DNA of 64,000 nt from Ruminococcus sp. XPD3002. Its GTDB lineage: Bacteria > Bacillota > Clostridia > Oscillospirales > Ruminococcaceae. Below, piece by piece: positions 27,155 through 36,814 of the stretch (positions within the stretch are counted from its first letter, which is position 1; the number at the start of each line of letters is the position of its first letter). The stretch is from assembly GCA_900119535.1 (NCBI GenBank), contig FPJT01000007.1, positions 124,926 through 188,925 on the forward strand, given 5' to 3'. Below the pieces are notes generated by a model, which saw only the letters and a program-made list of their open reading frames with translations, was not told the DNA's origin and did no database searches. Both the position numbers and the translations under genes were made by a program.

Positions 27155-29998
27155 TTAATCATATGAGACAGGAAGATCTGACTGCTTATATAAACCTGCA
27201 TCGATCTGCTGGATAACAAGTGCATCAAGAGCAGTTACGCCGTCGCCGTTTCTGTTAACATCGGCATTCTTAAGTCCCTCAGGAGTGATCGTGTACTTCT
27301 TTGAATTTGCTACGTACTGGAGTATAAGAAGTGCATCAGAAAGATTAACTTCTCCGTCACATGTAGCATCTCCCCATAAAGGAGTCTTTACCTCAGTAAC
27401 GACCTGACCATTTGAAGCGGTAGATGAAGACTTTGCAGGATCCGGCTTTGTTCCGTCAGGCTCAACGCCCCATACAAGCTTGTCGTCACAGTAGAGAGTG
27501 ATCTTGTCAGTGATAGCTGAAGCAGCGTTGTCGTCCTCGAATGAAACGAGGTCAGCGTAACTGTAGTCGTTCTTGGAATCCCATGCGATGTCTTCGTAAG
27601 TTTCCTTATCCTGGTTGAATCCCAGAGCGAACTGGTAAACACGGCTTCCGTAGAAGTCGCAGTCCTTCCACTGCATCTCTACGTAGTATGTACCGTTGTC
27701 GTCGTACTTTGTAGGACCTGAGAATTTAGCCTCATTCTGGCCGTTTGAGAAGCTCTTCTCCTGATCGTAGTCTATACGTGCGAAGATGTACTCCTCGGGA
27801 TCGTAGCCCTTGTCAAGGAGTTCCTTGATGTTGAAGTAATATCTTGCCTTCATATCGCTCTCGAACTTAGGAGGATCAACTGTACGGTTGTGAACAACTA
27901 CCTTGAGCTGAACACTGCCTGTCTGCTCCTGGTTCTTTCCGCCTGAGATGTAAAGGCCTGTAGGAAGCGGATTGCCGTCTGCATCTACCTGATCAAAGCC
28001 GTGAGCATTAGCGGACATATCGAAGTCTTCGATTATGTGGTTTTCCTTTTCATCAATGCCGCCCTTTCTGCCGTAGAAATGGTAGAGACCTGCAAGGTCG
28101 CCGCAGAAGCCTGCATTGTAGTCGTCTGTAACTTCGTTGTAGATATAGTCCTTAGTCTCGTCGTTATGGAAGTCCTTGAGGTCAGGACCGCCTACGAGAG
28201 CACCCCAGAGGGTATGTACCTGTGTGATAGGATCGTCCATTGACTGAGTAGGTGAGCAGTGAGATGAACGGTGGTGAGGATGAGAAGCAAAGCTGTTCTC
28301 ATAGCCTACCTCATAAGCGTAGCCCATAGGGTTGTCGCCAAGGATATACTGCATCTGAGCTCTTGCCCATGGGAGGAATGTATCATCGCCGGTTGTCTTA
28401 GCATATACGCAAGCGCAGAGACCTGCTGCTGTATTGTAACGAGCTGAACCGTAACCTGATACAACTGCCCAACCCTTAGGTGATTTAGCGATAAAGTCGC
28501 TGCTTGTATCGCTGTCAGGAAGATCAGGGATCTGATCAGCAGTCATAGGTGTATTCCAGAGATAATCGTCTCTGCCGAAATACTTATGGCCGTGTACAGG
28601 CTCATAGTTCCAATCCGAGCAATCAGTTGAGCTGGAACAGCCTGACCAGAACTCAAGGTTGTAACGGAAGATATACCAGTCACGTGCAGTATTTGTAATA
28701 GGAGCAAGCTTTGCGAAAACTCCGCCCCAAACAGTATCCCAGCAGTGAACCCAGATATTCTGCCAGCAGTTACCTGTATCAGTGATGATACGTTTCATAT
28801 AGCCTGTGTAAGCATAAGAAGGCTGCTGACCTGTCTGAGCCTGTTCATCATATGAACCGCTGTCTGAGAGTGGCTTGGAAGTATCAACTCCGATGATATC
28901 TTCGATATAATCGTAGTTTTCTGTACAGTAGTAGAGCCATACAGCAGCCCATGCCAGTTCATCGTAGTCATAGCTTGAGGTGTAGAAACCGCCGTCGTAG
29001 CCGAGGCTGTAGCAGTTAGGCACCATACCAGGCTCCCATTCCTCAACGTGAGTCTTAACAGCAAAATCGTAAAGAGCGATAGCATAGTCAAGGTTCTTCT
29101 TAGCATAGCCAGGATCTGTATCCTTGAAGTTGAGGTAGTTGATAGCCAGTGAAGCTGCTGCACCTGCTGCCTGGTCGGAAGCGGGCATTTCCTCGGTAGC
29201 GAAGTAAGCAGGACGCTTAACGCCGCATGAAGAAGAAGCAACGAATGTGCCGTCTATCTGGAGCTCTGGAGGGCACCAGTAGTTATGGTCGTTATTACCT
29301 TCGCCGACCTGATAGCAGTAAGCAACAACGTTTCCGTCGTCGTCGAGGAAGGTAGCCTTCATGAAGTAGTCGTTGATCCAGCGGAGCTCGTCCTCAACAT
29401 GCTCGTCGAGGTTCATTTCCTTGTAGTCCTCACGGAACTCATAGTAGCCCCAGCCTACAGTTGAAGCAGAGTAGCTTCCGGGGAGACCGAATTTAACGTG
29501 GTCGCCGGCATCGTGCCAGCCGCCTGTCAGGTCGAGAGTGCCGTTTCCGTCGGGATCAAGATATTTTTTATTCTTGGCGATGAACTCTTCGCTCATGTTA
29601 ACGCCGACATAGGAATCCGGATTGTTAGAGTCAGTGGCATTCTTGGTCTTACCGTCCTCGCCGGCACCGAGGCCCTGATCTTCCGTAAGTTTATCATCGG
29701 TCTTGCCCTTGTTTACCTTAGGCATAGGATCCATTGGTACCAGCGGGATCTCGCCATCCTTTACATGACAATCTTGACGCCATGAATAATAGCCGTCCTC
29801 GCCGACCTTATCTCCGCACTTGTTGGCATCATAGAAGCAAAGTGCGAGCTGAAGCGCTTCAGCATAGTTATGGTAATTATTGGGATTTTTTTCGTCAATA
29901 ACTGCCGCATTAGCATTGGGCGCGATCGTTGCTGAAAAGATCATAGCAACTGATGAAACCGCTGCTGCTGATCTTTTGATAAACCCTGCTTTTTTCAT
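27155..29998 (-). CDS. Secreted GH9 cellulase with CBM3 module and dockerin
   Basis: A 947-residue protein: signal peptide (about 1-32, ending NANA), GH9 catalytic domain, CBM3c-like module and C-terminal dockerin. GH9 motifs are GGWHDAGDHVKFGLPGS (general-base Asp pair), SHPHHRSSH and NEVTDDYNAGFCGDLAG (acid Glu). The CBM3c-like part is ARYYFNIKELLDKGYDPE ... YYVEMQWKDC. The dockerin has GDATCDGEVNLSDALLILQY and ADVNRNGDGVTALDALVIQQ. GH9-CBM3c enzymes are usually processive endoglucanases. An unusual insert of roughly 75 residues (Lys/Asp/Gly/Asn-rich) separates WRQDCH from the DAGDH motif. It starts 30 bases after yerC with no room for an obvious promoter. Confidence 0.93.
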   Translation of the reverse strand: MKKAGFIKRSAAAVSSVAMIFSATIAPNANAAVIDEKNPNNYHNYAEALQLALCFYDANKCGDKVGEDGYYSWRQDCHVKDGEIPLVPMDPMPKVNKGKTDDKLTEDQGLGAGEDGKTKNATDSNNPDSYVGVNMSEEFIAKNKKYLDPDGNGTLDLTGGWHDAGDHVKFGLPGSYSASTVGWGYYEFREDYKEMNLDEHVEDELRWINDYFMKATFLDDDGNVVAYCYQVGEGNNDHNYWCPPELQIDGTFVASSSCGVKRPAYFATEEMPASDQAAGAAASLAINYLNFKDTDPGYAKKNLDYAIALYDFAVKTHVEEWEPGMVPNCYSLGYDGGFYTSSYDYDELAWAAVWLYYCTENYDYIEDIIGVDTSKPLSDSGSYDEQAQTGQQPSYAYTGYMKRIITDTGNCWQNIWVHCWDTVWGGVFAKLAPITNTARDWYIFRYNLEFWSGCSSSTDCSDWNYEPVHGHKYFGRDDYLWNTPMTADQIPDLPDSDTSSDFIAKSPKGWAVVSGYGSARYNTAAGLCACVYAKTTGDDTFLPWARAQMQYILGDNPMGYAYEVGYENSFASHPHHRSSHCSPTQSMDDPITQVHTLWGALVGGPDLKDFHNDETKDYIYNEVTDDYNAGFCGDLAGLYHFYGRKGGIDEKENHIIEDFDMSANAHGFDQVDADGNPLPTGLYISGGKNQEQTGSVQLKVVVHNRTVDPPKFESDMKARYYFNIKELLDKGYDPEEYIFARIDYDQEKSFSNGQNEAKFSGPTKYDDNGTYYVEMQWKDCDFYGSRVYQFALGFNQDKETYEDIAWDSKNDYSYADLVSFEDDNAASAITDKITLYCDDKLVWGVEPDGTKPDPAKSSSTASNGQVVTEVKTPLWGDATCDGEVNLSDALLILQYVANSKKYTITPEGLKNADVNRNGDGVTALDALVIQQIDAGLYKQSDLPVSYD

Positions 29999-30028
29999 TT
30001 AGATCTTTCCCTTCTCAATTAATAAATT

Positions 30029-30331
30029 TTATTTGAGCAGATCTTTCTTCTTGAGCCTGTCAAAGACTATATTATAGCCGTCATTACCGTCCTTAAGAGA
30101 ACGATTTACGCGGCTTATAGTAGCCGTACTTGCTCCTGTTTCCGTTACGATGCTGTTATAAACTCTGTGCTCATCAAGAAGCTTTGCAACATGAAGCCGC
30201 TGTGCAAACGCCTTCAGTTCGATGCTTGTACAGAGATCATCGAAGAATTTATAGCAGTCGTCCACAGATTCAAGTGTAAGGATCGCCTCAAAAAGTAGAT
30301 CCATGCTGTCCGATTTGATCTTGTCTATCAT
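30029..30331 (-). CDS. YerC/YecD-type TrpR-like DNA-binding protein
   Basis: A 100-residue helical protein. FAQRLHVAKLLDEHRVYNSIVTETGASTATISRVNRSLKDG contains the TrpR-like helix-turn-helix (GASTATISRVNRSL). The ATG at 30331 follows GGAG by about 9 bases; a start 22 codons upstream lacks one. It precedes the GH9 gene in the same direction, so it could share a transcript with a cellulase; regulatory linkage is speculative. Confidence 0.88.
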   Translation of the reverse strand: MIDKIKSDSMDLLFEAILTLESVDDCYKFFDDLCTSIELKAFAQRLHVAKLLDEHRVYNSIVTETGASTATISRVNRSLKDGNDGYNIVFDRLKKKDLLK

Positions 30332-30387
30332 TATAGTAACTCCAATCCGCCGTAAGGCTAAAAACTCGGAACAATTTCCTACTTTAC

Positions 30388-30416
30388 ATTTTAACACAAC
30401 AGAGTATAAAAGTAAA
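30388..30416 (-). promoter_or_regulatory. Promoter of yerC (and possibly the GH9 gene)
   Basis: Minus-strand TTTACT (30411-30416), a 17-base spacer and TAAAAT (30388-30393), 57 bases before the yerC ATG. Confidence 0.55.
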
Positions 30417-30617
30417 GAGTTTTTTGGAGTTTTTTCAAAGCATTCACCTACAGTATAATAATATCACAGCAATAACTGAAAGTAAAGTCAAATCTTGCGA
30501 TTTATACAATTTTGTTGACTTGGATAAGGTAAAATTATCGATTCAGTGAAATTTAACCAAGCCGTTCTTAAATTACGGATTAAACGATCATATGGATTTA
30601 AGTATTTTACCAATTCC

Positions 30618-30646
30618 TTGCACTCTTATGCTTTATGTGATATAAT
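30618..30646 (+). promoter_or_regulatory. Promoter of cobO
   Basis: TTGCAC (30618-30623), a 17-base spacer and TATAAT (30641-30646), with GAAAGGAG then following. The leader is only about 20 bases, too short for a cobalamin riboswitch. Confidence 0.72.
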
Positions 30647-30670
30647 CAGTTTACAGAAAGGAGTGCTTTT

Positions 30671-31186
30671 ATGATACACATTTACACAGGTGACGGAAAA
30701 GGTAAAACAACTGCCGCTGTCGGACTCGCCGTAAGGGCATCAGGTGCAGGCAAAAGAGTGTGCTTTGTGCAGTTCCTCAAAAACGGCACTTCATCAGAGA
30801 TAGAACAGCTCCGCAAGCTTGGCATTAACGTAATGTGCGCCGAAAGCTGCAGCAAGTTCACCTTTGCCATGAACGAAGAAGAACTCAACGACCTTATCGA
30901 GGACCACGATTCTCTCATTCGTGAGGCAGGACGACTGATATCAAAAAAACAGCTCGACTTGCTCGTTCTGGACGAATTCATAGGCGCATACAACAAGGAA
31001 CTGTTCGATACAGTAAACGCCGAAAAGCTCATAGCGCTGGCATCCGCAGAAGACTGTGAATTAGTGATGACAGGCCGAAACGCTCCCGAGTCCCTTTGCA
31101 GTTTTGCCGATTACATAACAGAAATGAAGGCGGTACGCCACCCCTACGAAAAAGGGATACCTGCCCGCCGCGGTATAGAATACTGA
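30671..31186 (+). CDS. cobO: Cob(I)yrinic acid a,c-diamide adenosyltransferase (CobO/BtuR type)
   Basis: A 171-residue P-loop protein: MIHIYTGDGKGKTTAAVGLAVRASG (Walker A GDGKGKTT, residues 7-14), then VCFVQFLKNG and LLVLDEFIGAY, all typical of CobA/CobO/BtuR. It adds the 5'-deoxyadenosyl group from ATP to cobalt. It stands alone with its own promoter and no cobalamin genes nearby, suggesting use in salvage. Confidence 0.92.
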   Translation: MIHIYTGDGKGKTTAAVGLAVRASGAGKRVCFVQFLKNGTSSEIEQLRKLGINVMCAESCSKFTFAMNEEELNDLIEDHDSLIREAGRLISKKQLDLLVLDEFIGAYNKELFDTVNAEKLIALASAEDCELVMTGRNAPESLCSFADYITEMKAVRHPYEKGIPARRGIEY

Positions 31187-31214
31187 ATAAAAAAAGAGAG
31201 CCGAAGCTCCCTTA
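31187..31214 (-). terminator. Terminator of rnpB
   Basis: The minus strand has GGGAGC-TTCG-GCTCTC followed by TTTTTTTATT. It begins just after the cobO stop and may stop both converging transcripts. Confidence 0.75.
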
Positions 31215-31215
31215 A

Positions 31216-31560
31216 AGTGACCAGACCGATAAGCCGAGTTCTGTCGTGTGCGGCAATTTATCTACTCTTATCGTCGCCGATAAGCTCAAGCCGTCATTAC
31301 TTCGCATCCGCCGAGCCGACGTTGAGATACGAAGCACCAATAGACGTTGCATCGGATAGGGTTTACATAGCAGTACGGTCTCCCGCACTCTGGTGAGCTT
31401 TTACCTCGCCTTTCCACCATCACCGCCACAAGGACGGCAGTATATCTCTGTTGCACTTGCCCTAAGGTCGCCCTCGGCTGCCGTTAACAGCTATCCTGCT
31501 CTGTGATGCTCGGACTTTCCTCGTGAACTATAACGTTCCCGCTGCCGCATAGTCTGCTCA
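31216..31560 (-). ncRNA. rnpB: RNase P RNA, catalytic RNA for tRNA 5' processing
   Basis: The minus strand starts near TCATTGAGCAGAC and has the universally conserved GAGGAAAGTCCGAGCATC near the 5' end. It ends with ACAGAACTCGGCTTATCGGTCTGG, the matching P4/3' conserved block. The length of about 345 bases fits bacterial RNase P RNA. It is flanked by its own promoter and terminator. Exact ends are estimates. Confidence 0.93.
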
Positions 31561-31566
31561 ATGATT

Positions 31567-31595
31567 ATTCTATCATTTTTTCCGAAATTTGTCAA
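31567..31595 (-). promoter_or_regulatory. Promoter of rnpB
   Basis: Minus-strand TTGACA (31590-31595), a 17-base spacer and TAGAAT (31567-31572), directly upstream of the RNA. Confidence 0.78.
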
Positions 31596-31646
31596 TAGCA
31601 AGGAAATGACATAAAAGAAAAAGCGCCCCGTTATTACGGAACGCCC

Positions 31647-31722
31647 TGGTGAGACATGAGGGACTTGAACCCTCGACCCTACGCTTAAAAGGCGTATGCT
31701 CTACCGACTGAGCTAATGTCTC
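31647..31722 (-). tRNA. tRNA-Lys (TTT), CCA encoded
   Basis: Acceptor GAGACAT with ATGTCTC, anticodon arm TACGC-CTTTTAA-GCGTA (anticodon TTT), T arm GAGGG-TTCAAGT-CCCTC, discriminator A and encoded CCA. A complete cloverleaf. Confidence 0.96.
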
Positions 31723-31851
31723 ACAACAAATAATATTATACCAAATCTGCACATTAATGTCAAGCGCAAAAACAAGTTTCCCCAAATATGACATTTTATT
31801 CAAAGGAGATACTGATTATTTGTTGAATAAGTACATTTTACTTATTTCCCC

Positions 31852-31880
31852 TTGACTTTTTCCTCCGGATGAGCTATAAT
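31852..31880 (+). promoter_or_regulatory. Promoter of tRNA-Arg
   Basis: TTGACT (31852-31857), a 17-base spacer and TATAAT (31875-31880), 16 bases before the tRNA. Confidence 0.82.
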
Positions 31881-31896
31881 ATATATCGTTGTGAAT

Positions 31897-31973
31897 GTGC
31901 TTGTAGCTCAGCTGGATAGAGTGACTGGCTACGAACCAGTAGGTCGGGGGTTCGAATCCCTCCAGGCACGCCA
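31897..31973 (+). tRNA. tRNA-Arg (ACG), CCA encoded
   Basis: Acceptor GTGCTTG with CAGGCAC (one G-T pair), anticodon arm ACTGG-CTACGAA-CCAGT (anticodon ACG, read as ICG after editing), T arm GGGGG-TTCGAAT-CCCTC-like (one mismatch), discriminator G and CCA at 31971-31973. Confidence 0.95.
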
Positions 31974-32090
31974 GCACAGAGCCTGTGCCCGCGACCACGT
32001 TGTCGCTCGCAAAGCTCGCTTACCGTTATCGGAAATGATAGTTGTACATCGCTTACGGCACTGTCATCTATTTAGTACAGATAACACACA

Positions 32091-32125
32091 TAAGTCTCAT
32101 TGATATCAATGAGACTTATTTTTTT
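32091..32125 (+). terminator. Terminator after tRNA-Arg
   Basis: TAAGTCTCATTGATATCAATGAGACTTA is a near-perfect palindrome followed by TTTTTTT. Confidence 0.75.
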
Positions 32126-32153
32126 GCCCGAATAAAGAATAAGTGATACAGAA

Positions 32154-32188
32154 AGATCCTCCCGTCGTCAAAAGCAACGGGAGGATCT
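32154..32188 (-). terminator. Hairpin downstream of gdhA, probable terminator
   Basis: The stem AGATCCTCCCGT with ACGGGAGGATCT lies 35 bases after the gdhA stop. The T run is weak (TTTCTG) on the minus strand. Confidence 0.6.
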
Positions 32189-32222
32189 GTTATTTTACTT
32201 TGCTATTATTTCAGCCGATCGA

Positions 32223-33629
<1,407 letters not shown>

Positions 33630-33638
33630 TCAAAAGTT

Positions 33639-33667
33639 ATTATATCACTATAGCCAAAAATTTGCAA
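33639..33667 (-). promoter_or_regulatory. Promoter of gdhA
   Basis: Minus-strand TTGCAA (33662-33667), a 17-base spacer and TATAAT (33639-33644), about 50 bases before the ATG. Confidence 0.72.
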
Positions 33668-33754
33668 TAGTATTTGTGAGCTTTTTTGCGTTAAAGTGAT
33701 GTTTTCGTCATTTTGCACATCAAATCAACGTGTTCGATTGTTAACTCTTATGCA

Positions 33755-35008
33755 TCATTTCTCCATGTTAAGATACTTGCTTGCAAGATACAGTGAACCG
33801 CAGATAACAACAAGTCCGTCGTTTTCAAGCGCAAGACGTTTTGCCTCTGCAACAGCTTCCGCAAGAGTCGATTCCGCAGTTTCGGTATAGAAGCCTGCGA
33901 CCTCGTTCATTGTCTCGGCAGGGACCGCATTAGGTGCAAAATCGTCCACTGCAAAAAGCTTGTCCGAATGAGGAGCGATAAGCTTGACGCAGTCCGCAAA
34001 ATCCTTTGAGTCTATCATGCCCATAACGGTGTATATCTTGCTGCTTCGTGTACTGAGATACATCAGCATAAGTGAAAGCATCCTCACACCTGCAGGATTA
34101 TGTCCGCCGTCAACGATAACGGGAGGCTCACCTTCGATATACTGCACTCTCGCACATACCTGAGCAGTCTCCACGGATCTGATTATGCTGTTATCCGATA
34201 CTTCAAAGCCCTTTTCACGAAGGTACAGACAAGCAGTTATAGCGGTCTGGGCATTGTACTTCTGATGCAGTCCGGGCATAGCAGGAGTGAGCTTTATCCC
34301 ACGGTAGAAGAAAGGCGCATACATACCTCCTTCGTGGTAAGGACGGCAGGGTTCATTCTCTATGTAGAGTGCTCCCCTCTCCTCAGCCGTTTTCCGCATT
34401 ATTTCAACCACGCTTGCAGGGTTGTCCTCGGAAACAACAACTGCCGAACCACCTTTGATTATGCCTGCCTTATGCACAGCTATCTTCTCCACCGTATCCC
34501 CAAGCAGTGCGGTATGGTCCAGTGAAATTGAAGTTATCACCGAAAGAAGCGGCGGAGGGATAACGTTGGTGCAGTCCAGCAGACCGCCTATACCTGTTTC
34601 CAGTACGACTATATCGCAGTTTTCCCTTTCGTACCATAGGAACGCGATCGCCATAGTTATCTCGAACTGGGAATAGGGACGGTCTCCTGCATTTTCCTTT
34701 ACTGTTTCCGCAAGCTCCGCAAGAGAATCATCGTCAATCTCGGTTCCGTTGATTCGTATCCTGTCGTTGTAGCGGAGTATGTAAGGCGACGTGAACTGTC
34801 CCGTCTTATAGCCTGACAGTATAAGCGCATCCGAGATGTACTCCACCACCGAACCCTTGCCGTTAGTTCCTGCTATATGCACGAATTTCAGACGCTTCTC
34901 GGGATTGCCGATACGTTTCATAAGTTCCTCTGCACGGGATAGATCGGTTATTCTTCCGCCTGACTTGCTGTAGGAATTTATGTACTCCATACACTCGTTT
35001 ATATTCAT
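33755..35008 (-). CDS. folC: Folylpolyglutamate synthase / dihydrofolate synthase
   Basis: A 417-residue Mur-ligase-type enzyme. The P-loop HIAGTNGKGSVVEYISDAL, the TGQFTSPYI folate loop, VLETGIGGLLDCTNVI and ITSISLDHTALLGDTVEKIAVHKAGIIK are characteristic. It adds glutamate to folates using ATP. Whether it also has dihydrofolate synthase activity cannot be decided. No valS is adjacent, unlike many clostridia. Confidence 0.94.
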   Translation of the reverse strand: MNINECMEYINSYSKSGGRITDLSRAEELMKRIGNPEKRLKFVHIAGTNGKGSVVEYISDALILSGYKTGQFTSPYILRYNDRIRINGTEIDDDSLAELAETVKENAGDRPYSQFEITMAIAFLWYERENCDIVVLETGIGGLLDCTNVIPPPLLSVITSISLDHTALLGDTVEKIAVHKAGIIKGGSAVVVSEDNPASVVEIMRKTAEERGALYIENEPCRPYHEGGMYAPFFYRGIKLTPAMPGLHQKYNAQTAITACLYLREKGFEVSDNSIIRSVETAQVCARVQYIEGEPPVIVDGGHNPAGVRMLSLMLMYLSTRSSKIYTVMGMIDSKDFADCVKLIAPHSDKLFAVDDFAPNAVPAETMNEVAGFYTETAESTLAEAVAEAKRLALENDGLVVICGSLYLASKYLNMEK

Positions 35009-35064
35009 ATTTTCACTACCTTAATAATGTAATATCTGCATTTTCAAGTATAACACAAACGCAT

Positions 35065-35160
35065 TTAAATTGCAAGCTGCTCGCTGCGGCACATTCTCAG
35101 GATAAAGGCATAAAGTTCGGGACCGTATTTCTCGTATATCTCATGGAATTCCTGTTTCAT
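35065..35160 (-). pseudogene. ECF sigma factor remnant (31 codons, region 2 start only)
   Basis: From the ATG at 35160, preceded by GAGGAGGTGAG, the frame encodes MKQEFHEIYEKYGPELYAF then ILRMCRSEQLAI and stops. The YxxYGPxLYxFxLRxCxxxxLAE-like pattern is the N-terminus of ECF sigma-70 region 2.1. The rest of the gene is gone: folC starts 57 bases further on. An ECF-type promoter is still present upstream. It could alternatively be a functional short peptide. Confidence 0.6.
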
Positions 35161-35181
35161 CTTCTCACCTCCTCACTTATT

Positions 35182-35209
35182 TAGACGAGTGACTTTTGTT
35201 TTTATTACA
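35182..35209 (-). promoter_or_regulatory. ECF-type promoter of the sigma-factor remnant
   Basis: Minus-strand TGTAAT (35204-35209), exactly 16 bases, then CGTCTA (35182-35187). This fits the TGTAAC-16-CGTCTA pattern of autoregulated ECF sigma factors. Confidence 0.6.
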
Positions 35210-35246
35210 GACTTTTCAAAAAAGTTTCACCTGCGGAGAACTCAGG

Positions 35247-35284
35247 AAAAAAATTACCGAACCCGTTATTCACAGGCTCGGTAA
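35247..35284 (-). terminator. Terminator after the 35328 membrane-protein gene
   Basis: The minus-strand stem TTACCGA...TCGGTAA is followed by TTTTTTTCC. Confidence 0.75.
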
Positions 35285-35327
35285 CTCAATTTTTAATTAA
35301 GGGAGGCTTAACACTCTTTCAAAAGGT

Positions 35328-35861
35328 TTATTTATGTACCATATAGTAAAGCCACCCCAAAACTGCTATTCCTATCAGAAGTTTGACTATCAAACCGATC
35401 ATTTCCGTACCGTTAATGACAGAAGTGACTGTTTTTTCCGACGTATGTATCTTCTTCTGCCTGTAAAGCTCGTCCATGAGGCAGAATTTCGTGTGATCAA
35501 GAGGATCAACGCAGATATCTATTGTTTCTCCGCGTCTTACAAGCTCTTCTATTTCCTCTTTCTGCATATAAAACGAACCATCAAGTGTACCGGTGATCCA
35601 CTCTCCGTCGATCTCATATGTCAGTCTGAGCCGTGCTTCCGAATCCATATCGTACCATATTTTCGGATCACTGCCCTTACAGCTTATGCCTTCAAGCTTA
35701 TATTTTTTGACGATCTCGGTATCATCAGCCGAAGAAGCGTATTCAGCGCCCGATCTTGTCACGTAAACTATCCCTGCAATTATCCCGCCTGCAATTATCG
35801 TAATAACCGTATTTGACAGGGATCCGATATCAAGGAATAAATACACTTCAGCTAAGCTCAT
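35328..35861 (-). CDS. Membrane protein of unknown function
   Basis: A 177-residue protein. An N-terminal hydrophobic segment (about 15-33) and a C-terminal one (about 152-173, IGLIVKLLIGIAVLGWLYYM) enclose a soluble domain of about 110 residues (LRLTYEIDGEWITGTLDGSFYMQKEEIEELVRRGETIDICVDPLDHTKFCLMDEL). The ITGTL...IDICVDPxDxxKFCL layout resembles small DUF3592-type membrane proteins, but I do not assign a family. It has its own terminator. Confidence 0.7.
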   Translation of the reverse strand: MSLAEVYLFLDIGSLSNTVITIIAGGIIAGIVYVTRSGAEYASSADDTEIVKKYKLEGISCKGSDPKIWYDMDSEARLRLTYEIDGEWITGTLDGSFYMQKEEIEELVRRGETIDICVDPLDHTKFCLMDELYRQKKIHTSEKTVTSVINGTEMIGLIVKLLIGIAVLGWLYYMVHK

Positions 35862-35898
35862 ACTGCTTCCCCTTTCTTTGATAAAGTCCCGAATCTGA

Positions 35899-35923
35899 TC
35901 GGGGCGTACAATGTACGCCCCGA
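35899..35923. repeat. Palindromic hairpin of the GGGGCG family
   Basis: TCGGGGCGTACA with TGTACGCCCCGA, a 12-bp perfect stem. It lies between the Dabb stop (35961) and the membrane-protein gene and may act as a terminator-like structure; no T run follows. Confidence 0.55.
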
Positions 35924-35960
35924 TATCATCATTTTATACTGCTGTAACGTCCGCAGTTTT

Positions 35961-36263
35961 TCAATACTCGTAGTCTATGCATGCTCTGTCAGTCTTTACC
36001 GTACCAATGAACTTGCCGAACTCAACATGTGCAGGATGCACCTGATATGCATTCAGGTCGTCAATAGTCTTGAAATCGCAGAGCAGAGAGATAGTGTAGT
36101 TGCTCTCGGGAGCGTCCTTCGAGTTGATAACTACCTCGCCCTTTACCAGTTCCTTTACGTTTGCAATGACATTGTCGAAGCGCTTCTGTGCTTCAAGAGC
36201 ATTCTCGTACTCGCTTCTGCCGTCTGCTTCCTTGAGTTTGAACATTACTATGTGCTTTATCAT
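35961..36263 (-). CDS. Dabb-family (stress-responsive alpha/beta barrel) protein
   Basis: A 100-residue protein. MIKHIVMFKLKEADG, the ISLLCDFKTIDDLNAYQVHPAHVEF motif and the C-terminal RACIDYEY match the dimeric ferredoxin-like Dabb family, whose function in most bacteria is unknown. The ATG at 36263 follows GAGGG by 9 bases; an ATG eight codons upstream overlaps the preceding gene's end. Confidence 0.88.
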   Translation of the reverse strand: MIKHIVMFKLKEADGRSEYENALEAQKRFDNVIANVKELVKGEVVINSKDAPESNYTISLLCDFKTIDDLNAYQVHPAHVEFGKFIGTVKTDRACIDYEY

Positions 36264-36267
36264 TGTT

Positions 36268-36792
36268 TTAACCCTCTTTCGATTCATATATCAGGGAACG
36301 GAAGGTCTTTGTTCCGTCCCAGCTTGTATACTCGCCTTTTCCTGCGAGTTCAAGTCCACATTTTTCCATTACTCTTGCAGAGCCTATGTTCTCCTCGGCG
36401 CACTCCGCAACAAAGTCCACATTTCCGTATTCGCTTCTTATGAACTTCATCATGCCCTTTACTGCCTCGGTAGTATATCCCATGTTCCAGCAGTCGAAGC
36501 GGACATTGTAGCCGAAGGACCACCTGTTCTCGTCGGTACGGAACCTCATGCTTCCCGAGCCGATGAGCTTTCCGTCGGACTTTCTTACAAAGCCCCATGT
36601 ATACTCGTTTTCCAGTTCGGGTATGGAGCTTAGCCATTCCCTTGTCACCTCGGGACTCTCGTGAGTGGAGTATATCATGTACTTTGCAACTCTCGGATCA
36701 CCAGTCCACACGAAAGCGGCATCCGCATCGTCCTCTGTCAGGGGACGGAGAGTAAGGCGTTCAGTCTCTATTATCGGTATATCGAATATCAT
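36268..36792 (-). CDS. GNAT acetyltransferase, RimJ/RimL-like
   Basis: A 174-residue protein: IPIIETERLTLRPLTEDDADAAF at the start, WGFVRKSDGKLIGSGSMRF, then YTTEAVKGMMKFI (acetyl-CoA-binding region) and NIGSARVMEKCGLELAGKGEY. It fits the RimJ/RimL group that acetylates protein N-termini or small molecules. The substrate is not predictable. It is 4 bases from the Dabb start. Confidence 0.88.
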   Translation of the reverse strand: MIFDIPIIETERLTLRPLTEDDADAAFVWTGDPRVAKYMIYSTHESPEVTREWLSSIPELENEYTWGFVRKSDGKLIGSGSMRFRTDENRWSFGYNVRFDCWNMGYTTEAVKGMMKFIRSEYGNVDFVAECAEENIGSARVMEKCGLELAGKGEYTSWDGTKTFRSLIYESKEG

Positions 36793-36814
36793 ATTATCAT
36801 CCTTTAAAGTGTTA

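Noticed and set aside
30398..30670. Cobalamin riboswitch before cobO
   Set aside because: The predicted leader is about 20 bases long and no B12-box-like sequence was found upstream.
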